A stretch of 64,000 nt of DNA from Bacillota bacterium (GCA_021845645.1 JAJZVM010000002.1:1-64000), one strand, 5' to 3'. Numbered from the stretch's first letter, positions 43,575-51,565 are shown. The notes: a model not told the origin generated them from the sequence alone. Program-made: numbers and translations.

Positions 43575-43614
43575 ATGGTGGCCCTCCCTGTTGGGCCGCA
43601 CCACCACCTTGCAC

Positions 43615-43746
43615 CTATGCGTTACCCACGAATGATCCGGGCCCAGCCTCGTGGCACACCGGCAGCTGTTCCCTCGGCCCCAGGTTCTCGAGCAGGTGAC
43701 GCACCTTCTCTGCCTCGTTGGCGATCGCTCCCCAGTTCCGGGCGCG
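43615..43746 (-). pseudogene. IS110-type transposase fragment
   Basis: A minus-strand frame translates as WGAIANEAEKVRHLLENLGP and REQLPVCHEAGP and ends at TAG 43617-43615. The phrase xVCYEAGPTGYGL is the well-known N-terminal mark of IS110/IS1111 transposases; here CHEAGP is kept and the rest lost. No start, no terminal repeats and an upstream TGA, so it is a dead remnant. It fills much of the 278-nt gap between the lipoprotein gene and the exporter. Confidence 0.5.
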
Positions 43747-43852
43747 CTCCCGTCGGCCCCTTTCGCTTGTGGCTCTGCGCCCTGCGCGTCACGCTGAGCG
43801 TAACCCACGCATCGCGAACTGTGGACCGGCCTTGTTCATTATGACTAGATGA

Positions 43853-45022
43853 CTAGCCCTGGCGCAGTGCTTCGATGGGGTCGAGGCGGCTCGCGCGCAT
43901 TGCGGGCCACATGCCGAACACGATGCCCACGACAAGGGAGAAGCCGAGCGCCAGCACGATCGAACTGCTCGCGACGCCACCGCTCCAGCCGAGCGCGCTG
44001 GCCATGAGCTTCGCGCCCAGGCTGCCCAGCGCGGCGCCGATCGCCCCGCCGAGCAGGCTGAGGATGCCGGACTCCACGAGAAACTGCGTCAGGATGGCGC
44101 CACGGCGCGCGCCGATCGCCTTCCTGAGGCCGATCTCGCGCGTGCGCTCGGCGACGGTCACCAGCATGATGTTCATGATGCCGATGCCGCCCACGAGCAG
44201 GGATATGCCCGCGATGCCGCCGAGCATCAGGGTCAGGGTGCTGGTGATGGTGGATAGCGTCGAGAGGATCTGGTCCTGGGAGACCACCATGGCGGCGTTC
44301 TGGTTGGCAAAGCGCGTGTCCATCACGGCTTCGATCTGTGCCACGGCGAGCGGCGCCACGCTCGACGAGCGCGCCTCGGCGATGATCGAGCTGATCCGGT
44401 TCGTGCCGAGGATCTCCTCGGCCGTCGTGATCGGCGTCAGGATCACATCGTCCTCATTCGCCCCGAAGCTGCCGCCGGCCGTTTTGAGGACGCCGACGAC
44501 CGCCAGGGGAGTACCGTTGACGTAGATCGTCTGTCCAAGGCCAGAACGTACGCCGAAGAGCTGCTGCTCGACGGTCTGGCCGATCACGGCGACATCACGC
44601 CGGTAGTTGACGTCCGAAGCGATGATGTAGCGCCCTGCAGCCAGGCTGCGTCCCTGAATCTTGAGTGACGGCGGAGTCGTACCCATCAGCGTCGTGGAGT
44701 AGCTCTGCGCTCCGTAGTCCGACGTGACCGCACCCGTCATCAGCGGGGCGTCCGCACTGATCTGAGGCACCACCTGCTTGAGCCAGGCCACATCCTGGGG
44801 GTAATAGAGGACGGCGCCGTTCATCTGGAGCGGCGTTACCGTGATGAGGTTGGAGCCGAGGGCCTGGATCTGCGACGTGACCGATCCCGTCGCCGCCTGG
44901 CCGATCGAGATCAGGGCGATCACGGCACCGACGCCGATGATGATGCCGAGCATGGTCAGGAATGCGCGCAGCTTGCCCAGCATCAGGCTACGCCACGCCA
45001 TGCGCATGCTCTCGAAGATCAT
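43853..45022 (-). CDS. ABC transporter permease, MacB-like
   Basis: A 389-residue permease with one N-terminal membrane segment (FLTMLGIIIGVGAVIALISI), a large outer domain and three C-terminal segments of the FtsX fold, including GGIGIMNIMLVTVAERTREIGLRKA-type sequence. It is the membrane component of a MacB-like system whose ATPase is a separate gene. The start ATG (45022) overlaps the stop of the ATPase gene (TGATG), so translation is coupled. Together with the adaptor at 45749-47599 it forms a typical exporter without an outer-membrane partner. Confidence 0.92.
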   Translation of the reverse strand: MIFESMRMAWRSLMLGKLRAFLTMLGIIIGVGAVIALISIGQAATGSVTSQIQALGSNLITVTPLQMNGAVLYYPQDVAWLKQVVPQISADAPLMTGAVTSDYGAQSYSTTLMGTTPPSLKIQGRSLAAGRYIIASDVNYRRDVAVIGQTVEQQLFGVRSGLGQTIYVNGTPLAVVGVLKTAGGSFGANEDDVILTPITTAEEILGTNRISSIIAEARSSSVAPLAVAQIEAVMDTRFANQNAAMVVSQDQILSTLSTITSTLTLMLGGIAGISLLVGGIGIMNIMLVTVAERTREIGLRKAIGARRGAILTQFLVESGILSLLGGAIGAALGSLGAKLMASALGWSGGVASSSIVLALGFSLVVGIVFGMWPAMRASRLDPIEALRQG

Positions 45023-45747
45023 CAAAGTCCCTCGACCTCCCCCAGGGTGCGGCGCCGCGAGCCGGAGACCGGCTCATCTGTGGTCACGAGGCCGTCGCGA
45101 AGGTGAATGATGCGCTCGGTATGGAGCGCAACCTCCTCGTCGTGGGTGACGATGACGATGGTGCGCCCCGCCTTGTGCAGCTCGAGGAAGAGCCGCAGAA
45201 CCTCCTCGCCCGACGTGGAGTCGAGGTTGCCGGTCGGCTCGTCGGCCAGGATGACGTCAGGTTCACCGGCTAGTGCCCGGGCTACCCCGACGCGCTGCTG
45301 CTGACCGCCCGACAGCTCCATCGGCCTGTGGTGCCGGCGCTCCGAGAGCCCGACCGCCGCCAGGGCCGCCTCAGCCTTCTTCCGGCGCTGGGATCCGCCG
45401 AAGCCGCGGTAGACGAGTGGCAGCTCCACGTTCTCTAGCGCTGTCAGCTGCGGCAGCAGGTTGTAACTCTGAAAGACGAAGCCGATCCGCCGGTTGCGCA
45501 CATCGGCGAGCGCGTCGTCCGACTTGCGCCCGACCTCCTCGCCGCCCAGGTAGTACCGGCCTGACGTCGGCCTGTCGAGGCAGCCGAGGAGATTGAGCAG
45601 CGTCGACTTGCCTGAGCCCGACGGGCCCATGATGGCGACCATCTGGCCCTCTGGGATGGCGAAGTGCAGACCGCGCAGCGCCGATACCTCCACGTCACCC
45701 ATGCGGTAGGTCCGGCGGAGATCCTCGACGCGGATGACATCGGCCAT
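45022..45747 (-). CDS. ABC transporter ATP-binding protein, MacB/LolD type
   Basis: A 241-residue ATPase of the efflux (LolD/MacB) group. Walker A GPSGSGKS, Q-loop region FVFQSYNLLPQLTALENVELPL, signature LSGGQQQRVGVARAL, Walker B ILADEPTGNLDS and the H-loop VTHDEEVA are all visible. ATG 45747 has GGAGG 8 nt upstream. It starts 2 nt after the adaptor stop. The longer upstream frame is the shadow of the glycine-rich tail of the adaptor. Confidence 0.96.
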   Translation of the reverse strand: MADVIRVEDLRRTYRMGDVEVSALRGLHFAIPEGQMVAIMGPSGSGKSTLLNLLGCLDRPTSGRYYLGGEEVGRKSDDALADVRNRRIGFVFQSYNLLPQLTALENVELPLVYRGFGGSQRRKKAEAALAAVGLSERRHHRPMELSGGQQQRVGVARALAGEPDVILADEPTGNLDSTSGEEVLRLFLELHKAGRTIVIVTHDEEVALHTERIIHLRDGLVTTDEPVSGSRRRTLGEVEGL

Positions 45748-45748
45748 C

Positions 45749-47599
45749 TTACTGGCCTCCACTGCCGCCGGTCGTGCCGGAGCCGCCGCCGCCGTTCGAC
45801 CTGACGCCGGACGATCCGGAAGACCCGCCGCCGCCGCGACGGAAGCCGCCGCCACCAAGGCCGCCAAGGCCGCCGCCGCCGAAGCCGGAGGTCGTGCTCG
45901 AACTGGAGACCGAGGCGGTGACCACCTTCTCACCTGCGCTCAGCCCAGAGACGATCTGGATGGCGACATCGTTCGAAAGGCCCGCCACGACCCTCTGCGT
46001 CGTGATCTTGCCGTTCTTCACGACTTCCACCGTTGCTGCCTGACCCGCGCCCGTGACCGATTCCACCGGGACGAGCAGCGCCTGCCGCACAAAGGCGACG
46101 CTGATCGAGACGCTGGCCGACATCCCCGCCAGGAGCCCGCCCGGCTGCGCCACGTCGATGATCACGTTGAAGTTCGCCACGCCCGACGAGTTGGACCCTG
46201 CCGGCGAGATCAAGGCCACCGTCCCGAAGAAGGTGTGCCCGGGCAGTGCGTCCGACGTCACGATCGCCCTCTGCCCGACCTTGACCTGCGCGATCGAGAC
46301 CTCGCTGATGGGCGCGACGATCTGCAGGGAGTTGGGCGCCTCCACGGCGAACGGCGAGGTCGATGTGGACGTCGTCGTCGAGGAGCTGTTGGAGCTCGTC
46401 ACGCCGCCGCCCTGGACGACCGTGTCACCCGCCTGGACGTTCACGGCCGTGATGATGCCGGAAATCGGCGACGTGATGTTGAGGTTGGAAAGCGCCTGCT
46501 CCGCCCGCTGCACGCTCTCCTGGTCGACGGCGATCTTGGCCTTGAGCGCCGACACCTGCCCGGAACTGGGAGGCGTCGGGTGTTGGAGCGCCGAGAGGCT
46601 CGCCTCATCGGAAAGCAGCTGCGCCTGATCCGACGCGAGCTGGGTTGTCAGCGAAGGGCTCGAGAGCGTGACGGCCGGCGCTCCTGTCTGGATCGTCTGT
46701 CCCGCCTGCACCGCCACGCTCTGCACGGTTCCGGCGATCTGCGCGGTCACGGCCTGGGTGTCCGCGAATGCGACCGTACCGGCCTCGGACAGATAGTCCT
46801 CCGTGAAGTTGGCGGTGGCGGTCATGCCGGCCCGCATCCCCGATGGCGGGTTCTCGATGGTCAGCGTCACGGGGAACAGCGCTCCCTGGCGGTTCGAACC
46901 GCTCGACGCAACGCCGATGGAGGAGACTGCAGCGTTCATCGTCCCCTGGTCCTGCGTCCAGACCTGGACGCCCTCACCGATGTAGATGTTGGACAGGTCG
47001 ATCTCGGGGACGCTGGTCTGCACCTCGATGCTGTCTGGCTGGACGACGGTGTACAAGGTGGTGCCCTGTGCGACCGACTGACCTGCGCTGACGCTGACCG
47101 TATACACGAGCCCGGACTGCGGCGCCATCACGTTGAGCTCCTGGATGTCCTGCTGGATGGTTGCGATGTTCTGCTGATCGACCTGCACGCGCTGCTGGTC
47201 GGCTTGGATCTGGGTGGACGAGGCCGGCGTCGGATTGAGGAGCTGCTGCAGGCTCGCCTCGTCCGATGCGAGTTGGGCCTGCGCGGAGAGCAGGTTCGAC
47301 TTCAACGTCCCCTGCGTATCGCTGACGTAGGCCAGGACCTGGCCAGCCTTGACCTGGCTGCCCACCTGCACGGGTACCGAGGTCACCGTGCCGGGCTCCT
47401 GGGCGTTGACGTTCACGGATGTCGCAGCCTGGACCGTGCCGCTCCCCGTGACGTTAACCATGAGCGGGCCGTTGTACGCAGTGGCGATGGCGTAGTTCGG
47501 CGTCTGCGACTTCCGGCCCGCGCGCAGGGCGCGCAATCCAAAAAAGCCCCCCACCAAAACAATCACGACCACCAAGATGATGGTCACAGCACGACGCAT
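45749..47599 (-). CDS. MacA-like adaptor with two tandem lipoyl/coiled-coil units
   Basis: A 616-residue membrane-fusion-type protein (usual length about 380-400). It starts with one membrane anchor (about 5-25). Two similar modules follow. The first has NVNAQEPGTVTSVPVQVGSQV, coiled coil and ELNVMAPQSGLVYTVSVSAG. The second has VTAQIAGTVQSVAVQAGQTI, coiled coil with QHPTPPSSGQV, and NLNITSPISGIITAVNVQAG. The end (about 570-616) is low-complexity Gly/Ser. It lies first in the adaptor-ATPase-permease operon, behind marR. RBS GAGGAGG 7 nt upstream. The double unit suggests a longer channel or internal dimer; this is inference. Confidence 0.9.
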   Translation of the reverse strand: MRRAVTIILVVVIVLVGGFFGLRALRAGRKSQTPNYAIATAYNGPLMVNVTGSGTVQAATSVNVNAQEPGTVTSVPVQVGSQVKAGQVLAYVSDTQGTLKSNLLSAQAQLASDEASLQQLLNPTPASSTQIQADQQRVQVDQQNIATIQQDIQELNVMAPQSGLVYTVSVSAGQSVAQGTTLYTVVQPDSIEVQTSVPEIDLSNIYIGEGVQVWTQDQGTMNAAVSSIGVASSGSNRQGALFPVTLTIENPPSGMRAGMTATANFTEDYLSEAGTVAFADTQAVTAQIAGTVQSVAVQAGQTIQTGAPAVTLSSPSLTTQLASDQAQLLSDEASLSALQHPTPPSSGQVSALKAKIAVDQESVQRAEQALSNLNITSPISGIITAVNVQAGDTVVQGGGVTSSNSSSTTTSTSTSPFAVEAPNSLQIVAPISEVSIAQVKVGQRAIVTSDALPGHTFFGTVALISPAGSNSSGVANFNVIIDVAQPGGLLAGMSASVSISVAFVRQALLVPVESVTGAGQAATVEVVKNGKITTQRVVAGLSNDVAIQIVSGLSAGEKVVTASVSSSSTTSGFGGGGLGGLGGGGFRRGGGGSSGSSGVRSNGGGGSGTTGGSGGQ

Positions 47600-47687
47600 C
47601 CGGGTTCCTCCTCTGGTGCTGCGAATCTGCACGGTGCCTTGATTCTGGCCGCCGTTTCTTTCTCCAGCATTAGTTCTCGTCCAAGAT

Positions 47688-47707
47688 TTCCTAAGACAGC
47701 TAAGGAA
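47688..47707. promoter_or_regulatory. Candidate MarR operator before the exporter operon
   Basis: TTCCTAAGACAGCTAAGGAA is a 20-bp imperfect palindrome (7 of 8 bases in each outer arm) in the 113-nt gap between the marR stop and the adaptor start. In the marR promoter a similar TTTAG-N3-CTTAA is found. Both are likely sites for the neighbouring MarR protein. Confidence 0.45.
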
Positions 47708-47712
47708 CTCGT

Positions 47713-48180
47713 CTACGTCTGTTGCGGTGCGCCTCCCATCCCTATGGCCCGCAGCCGGTACAGAATGCGTAGCAGCGCCTCGCGGTCCTGCGGTTCAAGC
47801 GCCTCGACAAGCGCCTGCACCTCGGCCCTGCGGCGCCGTCTGTGCTCCGCGAGCACTTCCTCGCCTGTCGGCGTCAGGCTCACGAGCACGACCCTGCGAT
47901 CGCTTTGGTGCCGTGCGCGCTGCACGTAGCCGCGGCGCTCGAGCTCCGCCACCAGTTGCGTGATGGCGGCCGGCGTCAGTTGCAGCGCCTGTGCCAGGTC
48001 GGAGACGCGCGAGGGTCCGTGCGGCCACGGCGAGCCCGGCCGGGCGCATGGCTGAAGACGCCAAAGCAGCATGTGGTGGCTCGGGCCGAGCCCAGTGCCG
48101 GCGTCCCTGCGCTGGCGGCGGAAAGCTGTCAACGTCTGGTGGAGCAGTGTGATCAGCTCGTCGACATCCGGTTCTGGCAC
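47713..48180 (-). CDS. MarR-family regulator
   Basis: A 155-residue winged-helix regulator. It shows SRVSDLAQALQLTPAAITQLVAELERRG (helix-turn-helix), followed by the wing RARHQSDRRVVLVSLTPTG, the canonical MarR signature. GTG 48180 has GGAGG 9 nt upstream; the upstream ATG gives WRWN and has no site. It precedes the exporter operon on the same strand, so it probably represses that operon and itself, being released by an exported compound. Confidence 0.93.
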   Translation of the reverse strand: MPEPDVDELITLLHQTLTAFRRQRRDAGTGLGPSHHMLLWRLQPCARPGSPWPHGPSRVSDLAQALQLTPAAITQLVAELERRGYVQRARHQSDRRVVLVSLTPTGEEVLAEHRRRRRAEVQALVEALEPQDREALLRILYRLRAIGMGGAPQQT

Positions 48181-48213
48181 GCGATTCCACCTCCACATCC
48201 ATTTAGACGCTTA

Positions 48214-48242
48214 ACTATTGCCTCATGCCATGGCACTGTCAA
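48214..48242 (-). promoter_or_regulatory. marR promoter with palindrome between the boxes
   Basis: TTGACA (48242-48237), 17 nt, AATAGT (48219-48214) on the minus strand, about 34 nt upstream of the start. The spacer holds the palindrome TGCCATGGCA (48226-48235), a possible repressor contact. The -10 is adjacent to GTTAAGCGTCTAAA. Confidence 0.75.
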
Positions 48243-48253
48243 GAGAACGCAAT

Positions 48254-48284
48254 GGCGCGAGGGAGGATCAACTTCCCTCGCGCC
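48254..48284 (-). terminator. Terminator after tRNA-Glu
   Basis: An 11-bp perfect stem (GGCGCGAGGGA with TCCCTCGCGCC) and 9-nt loop on the minus strand, 8 nt after the tRNA CCA end and just before the marR promoter. Confidence 0.75.
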
Positions 48285-48291
48285 GCACATT

Positions 48292-48367
48292 TGGTGGCCC
48301 CAACGGGATTCGAACCCGTGTTCCCACCTTGAAAGAGTGGTGTCCTAGGCCTCTAGACCATGGGGCC
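48292..48367 (-). tRNA. tRNA-Glu (UUC)
   Basis: Minus-strand 76-nt tRNA. Acceptor arm GGCCCC/GGGGCC, discriminator A and encoded CCA (48294-48292). T arm contains GGTTCGAATCC. Anticodon loop CTTTCAA gives anticodon TTC. It lies alone, with its own promoter and terminator, between the MarR gene and the SASP gene. Confidence 0.97.
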
Positions 48368-48376
48368 GACAACGGC

Positions 48377-48405
48377 ATTATACGCTGTCGGCGCGTCGCT
48401 GGCGA
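48377..48405 (-). promoter_or_regulatory. Promoter of tRNA-Glu
   Basis: TCGCCA (48405-48400), 17 nt, perfect TATAAT (48382-48377) on the minus strand, ending 9 nt upstream of the tRNA 5' end. Confidence 0.7.
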
Positions 48406-48518
48406 GGCGGTATCGGTCGGCGTTGGCAAGGTTGGCGACAAGGGCGTTGACCTGCCACCTCCGCGACTCATCGGCACGGGCGGCTACGGGGAGACTCTTG
48501 CTGAGGAGGTGGCGCAGG

Positions 48519-48740
48519 ATGCCGGGTCGCGATGCCAAGAAGACACCGGAAGAGGCGCTGGACGACCTGAAGATGGACGTGGCCGACGACGTCGACGTGC
48601 CGCTCGAGGAGAACGGCGACAACGGCGACCTCACCGCTCGCCAACTGGGCAAGGTGGGCGGGCAGATGGTGCGGCGCCTCGTGCAGCGCGGCGAGGAGGC
48701 CCTCGCCCAGGACGAGGCTGGCGAAGACCGCCAGGAGTAG
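48519..48740 (+). CDS. Alpha/beta-type small acid-soluble spore protein
   Basis: A 73-residue spore DNA-binding protein. The family marks are ALDDLKMDVADDVDVP and, in the C-terminal half, LTARQLGKVGGQMVRRLV, close to the SASP phrase TxRxxGxVGGxMxxRLV. The N-terminus is basic (PGRDAKKTPEEA). Such proteins coat spore DNA and protect it from UV and hydrolysis, and are degraded by Gpr on germination. ATG 48519 has GAGGAGG 9 nt upstream. A sigma-G promoter is not obvious. It diverges from tRNA-Glu. Confidence 0.9.
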   Translation: MPGRDAKKTPEEALDDLKMDVADDVDVPLEENGDNGDLTARQLGKVGGQMVRRLVQRGEEALAQDEAGEDRQE

Positions 48741-48758
48741 CAGCGACCCGCGCCATGA

Positions 48759-48810
48759 GGCGGCGGTTGCAGGGATGGTGACGCCCGGACGTCCCCCCGC
48801 GACCGCCGCC
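48759..48810 (+). terminator. Terminator-like hairpin after the SASP gene
   Basis: GGCGGCGGT (48759-48767) pairs with ACCGCCGCC (48802-48810) around a 34-nt partly paired loop, followed by a T/C-rich stretch. The stretch from 48811 to the sigma promoter holds no gene I can support. Confidence 0.4.
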
Positions 48811-48985
48811 GGCCTTTCCCCCTTGCATGAGACCACGCAGCCCGAACTCGTCACGTCCGCAGCGCTTCCGTGCGCGGACCGTGTGCACAGGCATCTTCTG
48901 CCGTCGGCACAAGGGCAGGGATTATCTTGCGCCAGGAGGAATGAAGGCCTACGTGCGGCATATGCCGCGACATGTTACGAGCCTG

Positions 48986-49011
48986 TGAAACAACTTGGCA
49001 CGATTTGCGTC
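48986..49011 (+). promoter_or_regulatory. ECF-type promoter, probably autoregulated
   Basis: TGAAAC (48986-48991), 16 nt, CGTC (49008-49011) matches the ECF sigma consensus (GAAC-type -35, CGTC/CGTA -10). It lies directly before the ECF sigma gene, so the sigma factor probably transcribes itself and the anti-sigma gene. Confidence 0.75.
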
Positions 49012-49018
49012 TAAGTAG

Positions 49019-49624
49019 TTGCAGCGGGCTCTATGGAGGGACAGGCGGCTGTCGGTCAAGGAAGACCTCGCCAGCTTGGACGACCGTGAGCTCGTGCGTC
49101 GCGCCCAGGAGCAGGATGCACGTGCCTTCGCCGTACTCGTCGCGCGCTATCAGGTCAGGGTGAGGCGGCTCTGCGCCGCCCTCACGGCAGACCCGGACGC
49201 GGCCGAGGAACTGGCCCAGGTCACCTGGGTCAAGGCGTTCGAAGCGGTCGGCCATCTCAGGGACGGCGAGCGGTTCTTCGGCTGGCTCAGGCAGATCGCG
49301 GTGAACCACCTGCGCGACGGCTGGCGCCGGCACAAGCTGCCGCAGCTCCCATTCGACGACGCGCTGCACGACCGCCCGGATACGGAGGCGCTGCCCGACG
49401 AGCAGTTGCTGCGCGCCGAGCGCCAGGTCGAGATCGCGCAGGCACTCGCGTCGCTGAGCCTGCACGACCGTAGGATTCTTGCGCTGCGCTACGAGCAGGA
49501 CCTCTCATACCACGAGATCGCGGGCATGCTCCACACGACCGAAGGAACCGTGGCAACCTGGCTCTACCGCGCGAAGGAACGGCTTCGCAAGGCAATGGAC
49601 CAACCGAAGGGCAGGCAGCGGTAA
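49019..49624 (+). CDS. ECF RNA polymerase sigma factor
   Basis: An about 200-residue extracytoplasmic-function sigma factor. Region 2 runs over LVARYQVRVRRLCAALTADP, EELAQVTWVKAFEAVGH and FGWLRQIAVNHLRDGWRR. Region 4 has HDRRILALRYEQDLSYHEIA and GMLHTTEGTVATWLYRAKERLRKAM. The start is uncertain: TTG 49019 would be nearly leaderless from the predicted promoter, while GGAGGG at 49035-49041 suits a rare CTG at 49049. The anti-sigma gene overlaps its stop by 1 nt (TAATG). Target regulon unknown. Confidence 0.93.
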   Translation: MQRALWRDRRLSVKEDLASLDDRELVRRAQEQDARAFAVLVARYQVRVRRLCAALTADPDAAEELAQVTWVKAFEAVGHLRDGERFFGWLRQIAVNHLRDGWRRHKLPQLPFDDALHDRPDTEALPDEQLLRAERQVEIAQALASLSLHDRRILALRYEQDLSYHEIAGMLHTTEGTVATWLYRAKERLRKAMDQPKGRQR

Positions 49625-50196
49625 TGGTCGCACACATTTCCGGCAGGGACATCGGACGCTACGTCGACGGCGAGGTCGCTCGGGAAGAGGCATTGCGCCT
49701 CAACCGTCATCTCTCCGCGTGCGCATACTGCCGCGGCCGCCTCGAAGCAGAGCAGCGGCTGACCCTCGATCTCACGTCGTACTTCGCCATGTCGCTGCCC
49801 GCCGGCGCGCATGCGCGGGCGTCGCGCGGTCGATTGCCGCTTCAGTTCCCCGCTGCAGCCGCGGCCGTGCTTGCGGCGTTCCTCGCCTATCCCGCCTTCA
49901 GCCACGACCTGGTGCCGCCGCCTACGACCGGCGCAAGCAGCGTGATGCCGTTCGTGCTCGGCGTACGTGTCGACGGAGGTCTGAACTGGTCCCAGCTCTC
50001 GACCTGGACCGGCTTCGTCGTCGAGCGCCAGAGCCAGTCCCTCGATGTGCGGGTGGGCGCGGACGTGTTGCGTGTGGAACTGCCGAACGGCACGAAGTCG
50101 GACGACTACCCTGTCGGTTCCGCTGTCGTGGTGCGCGGCAGCCTCGTTGGCACGGGCGTCGTTTCGGCCGCGGCAGTGCAGCAGGTGGCGCCGTAG
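49624..50196 (+). CDS. Zinc-binding anti-sigma factor, membrane bound
   Basis: A 190-residue partner of the preceding sigma factor. The N-terminal ZAS domain has HLSACAYCRGRL (H-x3-C-x2-C) that binds zinc and holds the sigma factor. One membrane segment (about 75-95, QFPAAAAAVLAAFLAYPAF), then an outer domain of about 95 residues with beta strands, including VVRGSLVGTGVVSAAAV. The outer domain likely senses envelope stress. The start overlaps the sigma stop by 1 nt. A strong terminator follows. Confidence 0.92.
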   Translation: MVAHISGRDIGRYVDGEVAREEALRLNRHLSACAYCRGRLEAEQRLTLDLTSYFAMSLPAGAHARASRGRLPLQFPAAAAAVLAAFLAYPAFSHDLVPPPTTGASSVMPFVLGVRVDGGLNWSQLSTWTGFVVERQSQSLDVRVGADVLRVELPNGTKSDDYPVGSAVVVRGSLVGTGVVSAAAVQQVAP

Positions 50197-50210
50197 TCGT
50201 CAAAGTGGCA

Positions 50211-50238
50211 GGGCCCGGCCGTCAGGCCGGGCCCTTTT
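50211..50238 (+). terminator. Intrinsic terminator of the sigma operon
   Basis: 10-bp perfect stem GGGCCCGGCC / GGCCGGGCCC with GTCA loop, followed by TTTT (50235-50238), 14 nt after the anti-sigma stop. Confidence 0.92.
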
Positions 50239-50239
50239 C

Positions 50240-50521
50240 GCATCGTGCCCGCCCGCGGACGGTCGGACGGTCCAAGTACTCTGCACGACGTCCGCGTACG
50301 CCCGGATCTGGGCGAGGCGCGCCGCAGCATCCCTTTCGGGCTGGGAGCCCGCGAAGCATCGCCTGCGCCATCGTCCGGTTTCAGAGCGCGTGCTCCACGC
50401 AAGCCGCCAGTCCGAGGCAGCTCCTGACGGTTACATGAAGTGCGGTACCCAACCCGCGGATATCAGAGCATACACCGTCACGTTTGGTTGCGGCGCCGAG
50501 CCAAGTTGCAGCCTCGCGATA
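50240..50521. other. Gap without a recognised gene
   Basis: About 280 nt between the sigma operon terminator and the stop of the following minus-strand hydrolase. No credible start with ribosome site or recognisable protein. A 10-bp direct repeat (GATATCAGAG, 50459-50468 and 50518-50527) is present; the second copy overlaps the hydrolase stop. Confidence 0.6.
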
Positions 50522-51565
50522 TCAGAGAAAGGCCCGCAGGGCCGAGACGAACGCCTCGGGCTGCTCGAGGTGCGGCGAGTGGCCGCTGTCTGCGATCACC
50601 ACCTCCCGGTAGCTCCCCCCTGCCTCGGCGTAGTGGTCAAGCAGGCTGCGCATCTGGCTGACCATCGGTTGCGGCGGGAAGACATCCGCTCCCGGCCAGC
50701 CCGGCACGGCACCGAGCTGTCCGAGCGAGCCGAAGTCGAGCAAGGAGAAGTCCGCGACGATCTGGTCGTCGGCGCCGCGCAGCCAGAGAACAGGTGGGCG
50801 CGGCGAGATCCTGGCGAATGCCGAGATGTCGCAGTAGCCAGGAGCCATGGCGTTGTTGATGCCGTCCACCCCGGGCGCCACGCCGGGCCAGTTCTCCGAC
50901 GGCTGCAGGCCGCCTGGGTAGAATCCTTCCCCGATCCGCATGGCCAGGACCGACGAGACGAGTTCCTCCTCTCGGTCGGGCGGCACGCGGAACGGCGGCT
51001 TGAAGTAGAAGGAGTTCATCACGCTGCGCGGCGAGAATGGGCTCTCGTCGCTGCGGTCCTTCTGCGCCAGCCGTCGTACGTACTCGGGGTTGGCCGCACC
51101 GCCGCCGCTGCCGGCCCGGTCGGGCCAGCAAAGACTGCCGGCAACGTCCTTGGTGCCGCCGAAGCCGAACGGAGAAAGGGGGCTCTCGAGCACGAGCGAG
51201 CGCACCCTGGTCGGGTGGTCGATGGCGTATTGCATGACGACCCCCGCGCCCATCGACCAGCCGAGCAGGCGGATGTTTGCGTCGGACGCGAGACCCAGGG
51301 AATCCACCAAGGCTGCAATGTCGTCTGCAAAGTCCCGCATGCCCCGGCGGGCGTCGATCGGTCTGGGCTCGCTCTCGCCATAACCGCGAAGGTCCGGGGC
51401 GATCACGCGGAAGTCGCCGGCCATGGCCTCGATCAGCTCGTCGAAGAACACGGACGACGAGGCGTTGCCGTGCACGAGCAGAAGAACATCGCCGTCGTCT
51501 CTGCCCGCGCAGCGCACATAGGTCTCCAGGCGCCCTGTCCTGTACCGCCGCGTTCTGATCGCCAT
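50522..51565 (-). CDS. Alpha/beta hydrolase
   Basis: A 347-residue cytoplasmic alpha/beta hydrolase, larger than average. Marks: LLLVHGNASSS (oxyanion), DLRGYGESEP, elbow GWSMGAGV, a long lid with SPFGFGGTKDVAGS and FYFKPPFRVP, then RGADDQIV (acid) and DSGHSPHLEQP (His). ATG 51565 has GGAGGG 7 nt upstream. No neighbouring pathway gene points to a substrate. Confidence 0.9.
   Translation of the reverse strand: MAIRTRRYRTGRLETYVRCAGRDDGDVLLLVHGNASSSVFFDELIEAMAGDFRVIAPDLRGYGESEPRPIDARRGMRDFADDIAALVDSLGLASDANIRLLGWSMGAGVVMQYAIDHPTRVRSLVLESPLSPFGFGGTKDVAGSLCWPDRAGSGGGAANPEYVRRLAQKDRSDESPFSPRSVMNSFYFKPPFRVPPDREEELVSSVLAMRIGEGFYPGGLQPSENWPGVAPGVDGINNAMAPGYCDISAFARISPRPPVLWLRGADDQIVADFSLLDFGSLGQLGAVPGWPGADVFPPQPMVSQMRSLLDHYAEAGGSYREVVIADSGHSPHLEQPEAFVSALRAFL

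Noticed and set aside
45734..47929. A 731-residue open frame opposite the adaptor gene
   Set aside because: It mirrors the adaptor, including its Gly-rich tail, and crosses the MarR gene; composition is not protein-like.
48941..48988. A 15-residue frame after AGGAGG, upstream of the ECF promoter
   Set aside because: The spacing is 1-2 nt and the frame ends inside the -35 box; nothing suggests translation or attenuation.
50459..50527. Two copies of GATATCAGAG as insertion-element ends
   Set aside because: Only 10 bp, direct, 49 nt apart, with no inverted repeats or transposase frame between them.
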